Assembly (NCBI GenBank): GCA_937951695.1
Contig: CALFBL010000065.1
Location: 1 to 8,109, forward strand
Direction of reading: 5' to 3'
Length of the DNA stretch: 8,109 nt
Source of the DNA: an uncultured Granulosicoccaceae bacterium
GTDB taxonomy: Bacteria; Pseudomonadota; Gammaproteobacteria; Granulosicoccales; Granulosicoccaceae
Part shown: in pieces, positions 1 through 6,717 of the stretch
Layout of the letters: each line of letters starts with the position of its first letter
How positions within the stretch are numbered: position 1 is the first letter of the stretch
The notes under the pieces: generated by a model
Databases searched by the model: none
Seen by the model: the letters and a program-made list of their open reading frames with translations, nothing else
Told to the model about the DNA's origin: nothing
Position numbers and translations under genes: made by a program

Positions 1-220
1 TACCGTAGGCGGTCACCGAGGCACCAATACGAGGTATGACCGCATCGAACAGATTCAGAGGTTTGCCCTCGAGATGCACACTGGGTTTGGCCGAGGCAAT
101 ATTCATGTAACAGCGCAGCACATCGATAACCTGCACTTCATGGCCCCGAGCTTCTGCGGCTTCGATAAGCCGGCGACTCGAATACAAACGCCGGTTTCGG
201 GATAGTAGTGCGATACGCAT
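1..220 (-). CDS. rimK: RimK, ribosomal protein S6-L-glutamate ligase (N-terminal part; gene runs off left edge)
   Basis: RimK is an ATP-grasp ligase that adds glutamate residues to the C-terminus of ribosomal protein S6 in the cytoplasm. Only the first 73 residues are in the window. I translated them by hand from the ATG at 218-220. They begin MRIALLSRNRRLYSSRRL and continue through a CYMNI segment to VIPRIGASVTAYG, closely matching the E. coli RimK N-terminus (MKIAILSRDGTLYSCKRL, CYMNI, DAVIPRIGTAITFYG). This covers the pre-ATP-grasp domain; the ATP-grasp catalytic residues lie outside the window. The gene starts 4 bases after the stop of the RimB-like gene and has a near-perfect ribosome binding site, so the two are almost certainly cotranscribed. 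Identity is confident; intactness of the remainder cannot be judged. Confidence 0.93.
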   Translation of the reverse strand, partial: MRIALLSRNRRLYSSRRLIEAAEARGHEVQVIDVLRCYMNIASAKPSVHLEGKPLNLFDAVIPRIGASVTAYG

Positions 221-224
221 GAGC

Positions 225-701
225 TTAAGCCTCCTTTGATTCGTCGCTGTACAGTAAACGTGTGGAGCGGCGACCACAGGTAAATGATAACGCTGGGTCG
301 ACCACAAAATCGGGAGCGATTGACGTGCGTCCGAGCAACATTCTAAACAGCATGTTACGCCGTTCAGTCAGCGTGATTTCCACCTCTTTGCTGACACCAC
401 CGAGCTCAATGGTGGTGGAAATAACATGACGAGTTTCGGTATGTCCACCCGAATCGGTCACATCCCGGATATCCACTAGCGGGGCTGTACAGCGACGTGT
501 AATGCTGTGGCTGCGTTGCACAGGCAACACCGAGAACGACACCAACTGCACACCGTTTTCACCGAAGCGTTCCACATCATGGGCGTGAATCGCCGAGGTG
601 CGGGCGCCGGTATCGACCTTGACTTTAAACGCTGGCAGGTCCAGATCAGGCAATGCGATCCATTCGCGCCAGCCCAGCGTGACAGGATTTGAAGACGACA
701 T
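225..701 (-). CDS. rimB: RimB-like ATP-dependent zinc protease family protein (DUF785, retropepsin-like fold)
   Basis: This 158-residue protein belongs to the family annotated as 'ATP-dependent zinc protease' or RimB, usually encoded beside rimK. The family is predicted to be proteolytic and is linked to RimK-dependent S6 modification. Residues 30-37 read DTGARTSA, the aspartic-protease-like DTG/A signature; a second conserved block, MLFRMLLGR at about 117-125, is typical of the family. There is no signal peptide or membrane segment, so it should be cytoplasmic. The length fits a single-domain family member. The ATG at 699-701 has a GGAG about 12 bases upstream, a weak and rather distant site. 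The gene is divergent from the PLP-enzyme gene across 50 bases and lies 4 bases before rimK. No small rimA-like gene precedes it. The family name is confident; the biochemical activity is inferred from homology and remains debated ('zinc' versus aspartic fold). Confidence 0.88.
   Translation of the reverse strand: MSSSNPVTLGWREWIALPDLDLPAFKVKVDTGARTSAIHAHDVERFGENGVQLVSFSVLPVQRSHSITRRCTAPLVDIRDVTDSGGHTETRHVISTTIELGGVSKEVEITLTERRNMLFRMLLGRTSIAPDFVVDPALSFTCGRRSTRLLYSDESKEA
230..237 (-). promoter_or_regulatory. Strong Shine-Dalgarno of rimK
   Basis: On the minus strand these bases read AAAGGAGG, 9 bases before the rimK ATG. This is close to full complementarity to the 16S rRNA 3' end and much stronger than the sites before the other genes here. 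It lies inside the last codons of the upstream RimB-like gene. It fixes the rimK start and suggests rimK is translated more efficiently than its upstream partner. Confidence 0.8.
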
Positions 702-751
702 GATGGGGGGTTGCTCCGCCGAGAATAAAGGTTGCGTGGCACAATGAACGT
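702..751. promoter_or_regulatory. Short divergent intergenic region between rimB and the PLP-enzyme gene
   Basis: These 50 bases separate two divergently transcribed genes and should hold both start signals. On the minus strand TATTCT is a possible weak -10 for rimB-rimK, without a convincing -35 box. On the plus strand no good promoter hexamers are visible; AAAGG at about 727-731 is the only Shine-Dalgarno-like string and lies about 20 bases before the ATG at 752. A three-codon frame (744-755) ends in a TGA overlapping that ATG. Promoter assignment is weak; the regulatory role rests on gene orientation. Confidence 0.4.
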
Positions 752-2053
752 ATGAAAAAAGACAATGCTTACTTTGACAACGCCTCTACCAGCTGGCCTA
801 AACCAGAGGCTGTGTACCTCTTTATAGATCAGTTTCAGCGCCATCACGCAGTGAACCCCAGTCGGGGCGGCTACGCAATGGCTATAGAGACCGAAGCTAT
901 GGTCATCCAAACGCGCCAACTGCTGGCAACATTTTTCGGTTTTTCAGGCCCCGCCAATCGAGTCCTGTTCACCGCCAATATAACTGATTCATTAAATATG
1001 GCCTTGGGTGGCACGCTAAAAACTGGCGATCATGTCATCACGACCCGCCTAGAACACAACGCGGTGCTAAGAACCACCGCCTATCTGGAACGCGACCGTA
1101 AGGTGAGCACCACCTACCTACCAGCCGATGCCGGCACCGGTGTGGTCAGCGCAGATGCCATTAAAGCCGCGATCGAACCGCACACCGCAGCCATCGTGCT
1201 CAGCCACGCCTCCAACGTCACGGGCCGGGTACAGCCGCTCTGCGACATCGGGCAGTTGGCACGAGAGCACAAGATTCCACTGATCGTGGACAGCGCCCAA
1301 ACCGCAGGGGTGTTACCGATCAACATGCACAGCGACGGCATCTCCATCCTTACGTTCACCGGTCATAAAGGCTTGTTCGGCCCGATGGGAATCGGTGGCC
1401 TGATCGTCGATAAATCCACTGATCTTACGGTGACCAAGTTTGGCGGCAACGGCATTTTGTCCGAAGCCCGATATCAACCCGATAGCTGGCCCCATCGGCA
1501 TGAAGTTGGCACACTCGCAGTACCGGCCATTGCTGGCCTGCATGCAGCTCAACGCTGGTTTAACACCTTGGGCGAGAACCTTGCCTCGCCCTACGGGCTG
1601 ACATCTGCGCAGGACGCACGAACCCTGGCGGTGGCATTGAACGAAGAATCGATCGGCCATCCGCTGGATTTAAACCAACACGCGATTCGCAGCGCCGACG
1701 CCGTCAAGCACATTCATCGAACCGAGATGGAACACCTGCGCATCATTCAGCAGGTGTTAGCGGAGTTCGATCATGTGCGTGTGTTGGGCGGAACTAAAAA
1801 CCAAGACACCGAGAACCAGGTAGCGACCTTAAGCTTTGTCTCAGACCAAGTATCCACCGAACGAATCGCGTCAGCGCTCGATGCTGATTTCCACGTCTGT
1901 TCGCGCGCAGGTCTTCACTGCGCTCCACTGGTGCACACCGATGAACGGACGTTGGAGACGCAAGGTGCGGTTCGTTTGGCACCAGGACTCTTCACCGACA
2001 AACAGGATATGGCGCAATTGCTTGAAGGCTTACGGGATGTGCTGTCGGTTTAA
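752..2053 (+). CDS. Class-V PLP-dependent cysteine desulfurase / selenocysteine lyase family protein
   Basis: This 433-residue cytoplasmic enzyme has the fold-type I class-V aminotransferase architecture. Members remove sulfur (or selenium) from cysteine (or selenocysteine), giving alanine and an enzyme persulfide. It opens with YFDNASTSWPKP (7-18), typical of the SufS-like/TIGR01977 desulfurases. Visible residues are EHNA (101-104, the His expected to stack on PLP), SHASNVTG (151-158), IVDSAQTAG (178-186, with Asp180 and Gln183), TGHKG (203-207, Lys206 as Schiff-base lysine) and GLHCAP (387-392, Cys390 as persulfide cysteine). Relatives I know are near 380 residues; the excess lies mainly around 279-315, before the C-terminal domain. 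The ATG at 752 is the only plausible start and has a poor ribosome binding site. No iron-sulfur scaffold or selenium gene is adjacent, so the sulfur acceptor is unknown. Its stop is shared with the convergent glycosyltransferase. The family call is firm; the exact substrate is not. Confidence 0.87.
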   Translation: MKKDNAYFDNASTSWPKPEAVYLFIDQFQRHHAVNPSRGGYAMAIETEAMVIQTRQLLATFFGFSGPANRVLFTANITDSLNMALGGTLKTGDHVITTRLEHNAVLRTTAYLERDRKVSTTYLPADAGTGVVSADAIKAAIEPHTAAIVLSHASNVTGRVQPLCDIGQLAREHKIPLIVDSAQTAGVLPINMHSDGISILTFTGHKGLFGPMGIGGLIVDKSTDLTVTKFGGNGILSEARYQPDSWPHRHEVGTLAVPAIAGLHAAQRWFNTLGENLASPYGLTSAQDARTLAVALNEESIGHPLDLNQHAIRSADAVKHIHRTEMEHLRIIQQVLAEFDHVRVLGGTKNQDTENQVATLSFVSDQVSTERIASALDADFHVCSRAGLHCAPLVHTDERTLETQGAVRLAPGLFTDKQDMAQLLEGLRDVLSV

Positions 2054-3216
2054 TCAGGTGCACCCAGCAATACTTGTTCGTATCGATCGATCATGCGTTC
2101 CTGATCGTAGTGCTCCAGTGCGTAACGCTGGGCGAATAGCCCCATCTCGATCCGGCGAGCGTTGTCGACCGCTAATTCAGCCACGGCATCGGCAAAGGCG
2201 TCCAGCTCTTTCGCCACCAGCAACCCACCGGCTTGATCGCCCCGAACTGCCAGCGCGTCCTCACAACCACCCGCACGGGTCATAACTACCGGTGTGCCCG
2301 CAGCCTGTGCTTCCAGGGCCGTCAACGGATGACCTTCTCGATCGGATGTGAGCACAAAAATATCCAGCGCGGAAAGAACCTCAGGAATATCGCTGCGTGT
2401 TCCCAGACGAAATACATGCTGTTGCAGGTTACGTTCAACGATCCCTTCGTCGATCGACTCGCGAAGCTCTCCATCGCCAATGATCAGGGTACGTATGTGC
2501 GGTGCTGTCGTGACCCATCGCGCAGCCGCGTCGAGCAATCGCTGATGGTTTTTGGCTGCGACCAGGCGCCCGATGATACCCACAAAAATACAGTCGTCTC
2601 GTACCGATGTTGGCACGTACTTTTGCAGCCACTGCTGGCGTAGTTTACTGCCGTCACCGGATGCATAAATCTCGGTTTCAATACCGTTGTTGATGACCAT
2701 TACTTTCTCATCGCTTAAACCAATGTCTTCGCGGTAAAAATCGGCAGTGTCTTTTGATACCCCCACAAGACGGTAACAGAGATGAATAAACGCTCGATCG
2801 AGGGTGCGATAAAACCAACTCTTCCAATCGTCGCGGCTATGTTCGGTAACCACCACACGGATGCCGGTATAGATCAATGACAACCGAGTCCAGGAATTGG
2901 CCGTAAACAAATGCGTGCTAACCGCTGCAGGCTGTAGCGTCTTTATCAATCGGCGTAACTTACTTGGTAGCGTTACATCGATCGCGGGCCTTTTGTGCAG
3001 TAGATGACGTACCACACGCTCATCCAATTCGTCAGCGACTTCCCCCCATTTTGTCAAACACACCACGTGCACACGGTACCCACGGTTGACAAAGCGATTG
3101 GCCAAAGTAATCAACATGTGCTCAGCTCCGCCAACCGTCAGGGCTTCAATAACGAACACCAAAACAGTCTCTGACGGCGGTGATTCCAAGAGGGTCTTCG
3201 CCCGGGAGGAGGTCAT
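2050..3216 (-). CDS. GT4-family glycosyltransferase (last gene of the operon)
   Basis: This 388-residue protein is a retaining GT-B glycosyltransferase of family GT4, expected to transfer a sugar from a nucleotide-sugar donor to a lipid- or polysaccharide-linked acceptor at the inner face of the cytoplasmic membrane. The N-terminal domain carries the acceptor-side motif LTVGGAEHML (26-35). The C-terminal donor domain has NNGIE (176-180), GIIGRLVAAKNH (213-224, the phosphate-binding Arg/Lys pair), IIGDGE (245-250) and an EX7E motif from Glu294 to Glu302 within REGHPLTALEAQAAG. No membrane segment or signal peptide is evident. Length is normal. The start overlaps the previous gene's stop as ATGA, and AAGG lies 7 bases upstream, so coupled translation is likely. 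It is last in an operon with another GT4 protein and an acyl-CoA synthetase. The sugar and acceptor cannot be read from sequence. Confidence 0.9.
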   Translation of the reverse strand: MTSSRAKTLLESPPSETVLVFVIEALTVGGAEHMLITLANRFVNRGYRVHVVCLTKWGEVADELDERVVRHLLHKRPAIDVTLPSKLRRLIKTLQPAAVSTHLFTANSWTRLSLIYTGIRVVVTEHSRDDWKSWFYRTLDRAFIHLCYRLVGVSKDTADFYREDIGLSDEKVMVINNGIETEIYASGDGSKLRQQWLQKYVPTSVRDDCIFVGIIGRLVAAKNHQRLLDAAARWVTTAPHIRTLIIGDGELRESIDEGIVERNLQQHVFRLGTRSDIPEVLSALDIFVLTSDREGHPLTALEAQAAGTPVVMTRAGGCEDALAVRGDQAGGLLVAKELDAFADAVAELAVDNARRIEMGLFAQRYALEHYDQERMIDRYEQVLLGAPD

Positions 3217-4481
3217 GCTACAACCTTATCCGGCACATAGCGCTGGAATAGATCGAGCAACTCTTCAATATTTCGATTTTGATCAAACCGATGCCCGACT
3301 TTTTTAGCGGCAGCCTGGCTAAGTTGCATCGCAAACTCCGGATCGGTTGACAACCGGGTCAACGCTGCGGCAAACGCCTCAACATTGTCGGTCGGTACCA
3401 AAAGACCAGACACACCGTCCTCCACCAGCTCGGGAATGGCACTGACAGCGGTCGACACCACCGGTACTTTTAGTGCCATCGCTTCGGCGATAACGTTCGG
3501 TATGCCATCAGGGGGTTGGCCAGGAATCATCCGTGGGGCCAGACAAAATACATCAGCCGCCTCAAGGGTATCGAGCACATCGGCAAACGCCATTCCGCCG
3601 CGCAGCTCGATCGCATCATCGAGTTCGTGCTTGCTGATGAGAGAGCGAAGTTCGGTTTCGATCGGCCCAGAGCCAACGATCTGTAGAGAGAACGGTATGC
3701 GTTGTTGACGCAATTTGGCGCACGCGTTGATCAAAATGTCGTGGCCTTTGGTCGGTACCAAACGACCAATGCTCAGCAGCCGCATGGGAGCGTTTGCATC
3801 ACGTTGATTAAACTGACGACTCGGCGCACGCGAGGTGACCCGAGGGTCCAGCCCATGATAATTCAGATGAACATCATCGGGCGACTCAAGCCCCAACTCG
3901 CGTTGCAGGTGATGGCAAAAATAGCCACTGCAAACCACAGTGAATTCGTTGTCATCAAGTTTTTTGGCGAAAAAACGGTTCTGGCTAAAAATATCTTCCC
4001 CGTGAATCGCAGCCGACCACGTTACGTCAAATATTTGCGATAAATACCAGCAGGTGGTAGTGGGTATGTTCGCCCAATGACCGTGCCAATGCGTAACGCC
4101 CTGTTGTCTGCCTTGTTCGTAGAAGTGCAAGCTCAGCGGCAATATCGCCAGATTCTTCATCACTTCTGCCGGCCGGTCACGTCCCCAGAAGATCACTTTT
4201 CCGATGGCCGAGACAGTACGAATTGGGTGCTTGATCAACGTACGCAGCAACACCCACAGCGTGGTCACAGAGATCAGCTTGGCATAGGTGGTTTTGTCGC
4301 GAGATAACACAATCGCCTCATCAATCGTGATGGGATCTCGAGGGTATTGCAGACTAAAAATTTGAAAGTCTACACCGTGGTGTTCCAGCGCAATGAGCTC
4401 GCGCAGAATGAACGTTTCATGCAATTCGGGAAACATCGATATCACGATCCCCAATTTTGGGCTCGCTGTGTGATCTGTCAT
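3213..4481 (-). CDS. GT4-family glycosyltransferase, WcaL/AmsK-like exopolysaccharide type
   Basis: This 422-residue protein resembles the GT4 subgroup used in colanic acid, amylovoran and other exopolysaccharide pathways (WcaL/AmsK-like). Markers are SMFPELHETFILRELIAL (15-32) at the N-terminus, the acceptor-side HWHGHWA (131-137), AIHGEDIF (158-165, with His160), YHGLD (208-212), SIGRLVPTKG (237-246) and IVGSGP (268-273). The nucleotide-sugar motif is DGIPNVIAEAMA (325-336), a DX7E form of the usual EX7E, seen commonly in this subgroup. It should act at the inner face of the cytoplasmic membrane; no membrane span is obvious. The ATG begins 4 bases after the synthetase stop, with no convincing Shine-Dalgarno, so translation probably depends on coupling. 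The last codons overlap the next GT4 gene by 4 bases. Family is sure; the donor sugar and precise pathway are unknown. Confidence 0.9.
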   Translation of the reverse strand: MTDHTASPKLGIVISMFPELHETFILRELIALEHHGVDFQIFSLQYPRDPITIDEAIVLSRDKTTYAKLISVTTLWVLLRTLIKHPIRTVSAIGKVIFWGRDRPAEVMKNLAILPLSLHFYEQGRQQGVTHWHGHWANIPTTTCWYLSQIFDVTWSAAIHGEDIFSQNRFFAKKLDDNEFTVVCSGYFCHHLQRELGLESPDDVHLNYHGLDPRVTSRAPSRQFNQRDANAPMRLLSIGRLVPTKGHDILINACAKLRQQRIPFSLQIVGSGPIETELRSLISKHELDDAIELRGGMAFADVLDTLEAADVFCLAPRMIPGQPPDGIPNVIAEAMALKVPVVSTAVSAIPELVEDGVSGLLVPTDNVEAFAAALTRLSTDPEFAMQLSQAAAKKVGHRFDQNRNIEELLDLFQRYVPDKVVA

Positions 4482-4485
4482 TTAG

Positions 4486-6291
4486 TCAGTTCTGTTGTTT
4501 GTGATGCCATTCGCGCAATACATTGCGTTGGACTTTACCAGTGGTGGTTGTTGGCAATTCGTCAAAAAATTCTATAACCCGCGGGTATTCGTACGCCGCC
4601 AGATGGCCCCGAATATGATCCTGCAGCGACTGTTTCAGCTCGTCACAAGGCATCGCATCCTCACGCAGCACAACACACAATTTAACCACGTCTCCCCTTA
4701 GCTCGTTTGGGTCCGGTACCGCAATTGCGGCGGCCTGAACAACGGCTTCGTGGGTCAGTGCACAGTTCTCAATCTCTCCTGGCCCGATGCGGTACCCCGC
4801 GCTGCTGATCACATCATCGGCACGGCCCTGAAACCACAGATAGCCCTCGCTATCGCGGCACCCCATGTCCCCAGTGTGAAACCAGTCTCCAGTATACTTT
4901 CGCTTAGTGGCTTCAGGATTGTTCCAATAGCCTAGAAAATGCACCGGGTCTTGCTTGTCTGCAACTATCTCGCCGATTTCGCCATCGGGCAAAAGATCCC
5001 CGTCCGGCCCCATGATCGCCACCCGGTGTCCCGGATACGCCTTACCCATCGAACCGGGTTTAACCGGCATCAATGCTCTGCAGTTACCGATCAAGTAATT
5101 GTGCTCGGTCTGGCCGCACATTTCGTTGATGGTCAGGCCCAGCGCTTGCTCACCCCAGGCCAGTAACGCATCCCCTAGCGTCTCTCCGGCGCTCATCACA
5201 CTGCGCAAAGCCAGAGTTTGTTGCTGCAGAGCCTGCGGCACTGCGCGGATCATTTTCAACGCTGTTGGCGGTATAAAGGCGCAAGTGACGCGGTGCCGAG
5301 CTATCAGTGATACCACAGCAACGGGGTCAAATTTTTTCGCATCCAACGCAACCACGGGTACGCCATAAAACCACGCTGGCAGTAACGCATCAAGCAATCC
5401 GCCCGTCCAAGCCCAATCCGCTGGCGTGAACACCACATCCTCATCAGACGGAAATCCATTGTGTGAACACTCAAAACCGGTCAGGTTACCCAGCAGAGCG
5501 CTCTGCGGAATCAACGCACCTTTTGGCGGCCCGGTGGTGCCGGATGTGTAAAGCAGAAACGCCGGATCGCTCGGTTTGCAAGACAGCCAGTCGGTGTACG
5601 GCGCCGCCGATTCGATTGCCTGCCAAAAATTAAACGTTCGATGCGCGGCCAAAGGTTCCATGACGGCTGCGCGGTGGTGTATGTCATCACCGTTCGCACC
5701 CCGGTCGTCAGCGACATCCGAGCCCGGCTTCAAGCAACCGTCGTCGCTTAAAGCCACAGGCCCTACTTGGGTAACTCGAACGATGGTCTGAAGTTGAGGC
5801 AGTGACTGGCGCAGTCTATCGACGAGCTCAAAACGCTCATCGGTGACGATCACAAACACGGTTCCGCTATCGTTTAACCGATAACGCAGAGCGTCATCAC
5901 CGAACAATATCGACAACGGCAAAGACACCGCGCCAATGCGTTGAGCGGCCAGATGGGCCAGCGCAGTCTCGACTCGCTGCGGCAGAATGACCGCCACCCG
6001 ATCGCCCTGCCTCACCCCCGAGTCGAGCATCAGCCTGGCGAGTTTCGCAGACGCTGCCGACAGTTGATTAAACGTATACCGTTGGCATCCCCCCGCTTCA
6101 CGTTCGGCAATCAACGCCAACTGATTATGCGCACCGGTGTGCCGCTCACACAACCACACACCCAGGCTGATCATATCCGGCACAACCCACTGAAATTCGT
6201 CCGCAACCGTATCGAAATGCCGACCCTCTCGTGACGCGGATGCCACATCACACAACGGGTCAATACACGACGAGACAGTCTTGCTCGTCAT
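4486..6291 (-). CDS. Acyl-CoA synthetase (AMP-forming), medium-chain/acetate-like ANL superfamily
   Basis: This adenylate-forming ligase probably activates a carboxylic acid to its acyl-AMP and then acyl-CoA. From the ATG at 6289-6291 it has 601 residues. Motifs in order: YTSGTTGPPKG (248-258, phosphate loop), TPADWAWTGGLLDALLPAW (289-307, typical of medium-chain/acetate-like acyl-CoA synthetases), MCGQTE (391-396; the position before GQTE is Cys392 where relatives usually have Tyr), TGD (473-475), GRADDVI (489-495), SAGYRIGPGEIE (497-508) and TTGKVQR (583-589, with catalytic Lys586). A hydrophilic stretch at about 176-218 looks like an insert and contributes to the above-average length. I chose this start because it lies in a TAATG junction with the upstream membrane-protein gene; an in-frame start 42 codons earlier would overlap that gene deeply and adds residues unlike the family. 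Its substrate is unknown; proximity to glycosyltransferases hints at an acyl donor for a glycoconjugate. Confidence 0.9.
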   Translation of the reverse strand: MTSKTVSSCIDPLCDVASASREGRHFDTVADEFQWVVPDMISLGVWLCERHTGAHNQLALIAEREAGGCQRYTFNQLSAASAKLARLMLDSGVRQGDRVAVILPQRVETALAHLAAQRIGAVSLPLSILFGDDALRYRLNDSGTVFVIVTDERFELVDRLRQSLPQLQTIVRVTQVGPVALSDDGCLKPGSDVADDRGANGDDIHHRAAVMEPLAAHRTFNFWQAIESAAPYTDWLSCKPSDPAFLLYTSGTTGPPKGALIPQSALLGNLTGFECSHNGFPSDEDVVFTPADWAWTGGLLDALLPAWFYGVPVVALDAKKFDPVAVVSLIARHRVTCAFIPPTALKMIRAVPQALQQQTLALRSVMSAGETLGDALLAWGEQALGLTINEMCGQTEHNYLIGNCRALMPVKPGSMGKAYPGHRVAIMGPDGDLLPDGEIGEIVADKQDPVHFLGYWNNPEATKRKYTGDWFHTGDMGCRDSEGYLWFQGRADDVISSAGYRIGPGEIENCALTHEAVVQAAAIAVPDPNELRGDVVKLCVVLREDAMPCDELKQSLQDHIRGHLAAYEYPRVIEFFDELPTTTTGKVQRNVLREWHHKQQN

Positions 6292-6632
6292 TACTTTGAC
6301 CGTGCCAGAAAGGTTGATGTAGCCACCAAAAACGCAATCATCATTCCCATTCCTTCGCGTGCCGTCTCGGTTTCCCACCACACGTCCTGACGCCAGAATC
6401 CGTCGGTTTTGGGCCAAAAGTACAGAACGCCCATTGCCAAGCCAATGATTACCGTCCAGCGCAACAGCTTACCGGGCAACTCAGCGTAGGTTTGCGGGCG
6501 AACGATGGCGATGAGCAGTAGCAGCACAGGCGCGAGATACATCACCGCCCACTGCAAACCATCCGGGTCGTCGTACTGCAGGCCCACAAATAGCAACATT
6601 ATCAGCAATAAGATGCCGTGGAGTATGCGCAC
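6291..6632 (-). CDS. TMEM220-family small membrane protein
   Basis: This 113-residue integral membrane protein matches my recollection of the TMEM220 family (transmembrane 220), whose function is unknown. Features are an N-terminal hydrophobic segment (about 3-19), the loop QYDDPDGLQW (19-28, resembling the QxNDPD block of human TMEM220), a second span (about 26-44), a third (about 57-73), the charged loop WWETETAREGMG (85-96, comparable to the EExRE region of relatives) and a fourth span (about 94-110). The start is GTG at 6630-6632 (MRIL...), chosen because it agrees with the short N-terminus of homologues and no ATG lies just upstream; GAGA 7 bases before it is a weak ribosome binding site. 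It is first in the operon and its TAA overlaps the synthetase ATG by one base (TAATG). The family call is fairly confident; the role is unknown. Confidence 0.82.
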   Translation of the reverse strand: MRILHGILLLIMLLFVGLQYDDPDGLQWAVMYLAPVLLLLIAIVRPQTYAELPGKLLRWTVIIGLAMGVLYFWPKTDGFWRQDVWWETETAREGMGMMIAFLVATSTFLARSK

Positions 6633-6717
6633 GATGTGATCTCTGTCTCGATAGGTGGCACGAATATATCATTGACTCTAATGTACTGACGCATTCTCAA
6701 GAACCACTGATCCACTC
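6633..6717. promoter_or_regulatory. Divergent intergenic region, 85 bases
   Basis: This gap separates the minus-strand operon from the plus-strand gene at 6718. It contains the candidate extended -10 for the operon and, directly abutting it, TTGACT at 6672-6677 on the plus strand, a good -35-like hexamer. No convincing plus-strand -10 follows at normal spacing (TCTCAA at 17 bases is poor). The two start signals would overlap, so the two transcription units could compete for polymerase. No clear operator palindrome or terminator hairpin was found by eye. Confidence 0.35.
6663..6671 (-). promoter_or_regulatory. Candidate extended -10 promoter for the membrane protein/synthetase/GT4 operon
   Basis: On the minus strand these bases read TGATATATT: an extended -10 TG followed by TATATT, which matches TATAAT at five of six positions. 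No good -35 hexamer lies 16-18 bases upstream, as expected for an extended -10 promoter. Initiation would fall near 6656, leaving a leader of about 24 bases before the GTG at 6632. It is the only promoter-like string seen for the four-gene operon. Assigned by eye. Confidence 0.38.

Noticed and set aside
507..692. Plus-strand reading frame opposite rimB
   Set aside because: It is a shadow of the rimB gene, lacks any family feature and has no ribosome binding site.
3391..3768. Near-identical 18-base direct repeat (GTCGGTACCAAA-GACCA at 3391 and 3751)
   Set aside because: Both copies lie in frame in the same glycosyltransferase and encode LLVPT and RLVPT. The match follows from similar codons for a shared short peptide and there is no sign of a mobile or regulatory repeat.
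3702..4043. Plus-strand reading frame of about 113 codons opposite the WcaL-like glycosyltransferase
   Set aside because: The opposite strand has clear GT4 motifs throughout; the frame's peptide shows no domain and is low in expected protein features.
6292..6417. In-frame upstream extension of the acyl-CoA synthetase by 42 codons
   Set aside because: It would overlap the TMEM220-like gene by 126 bases, the added residues resemble no synthetase N-terminus, and the TAATG junction at 6291 gives a natural start.
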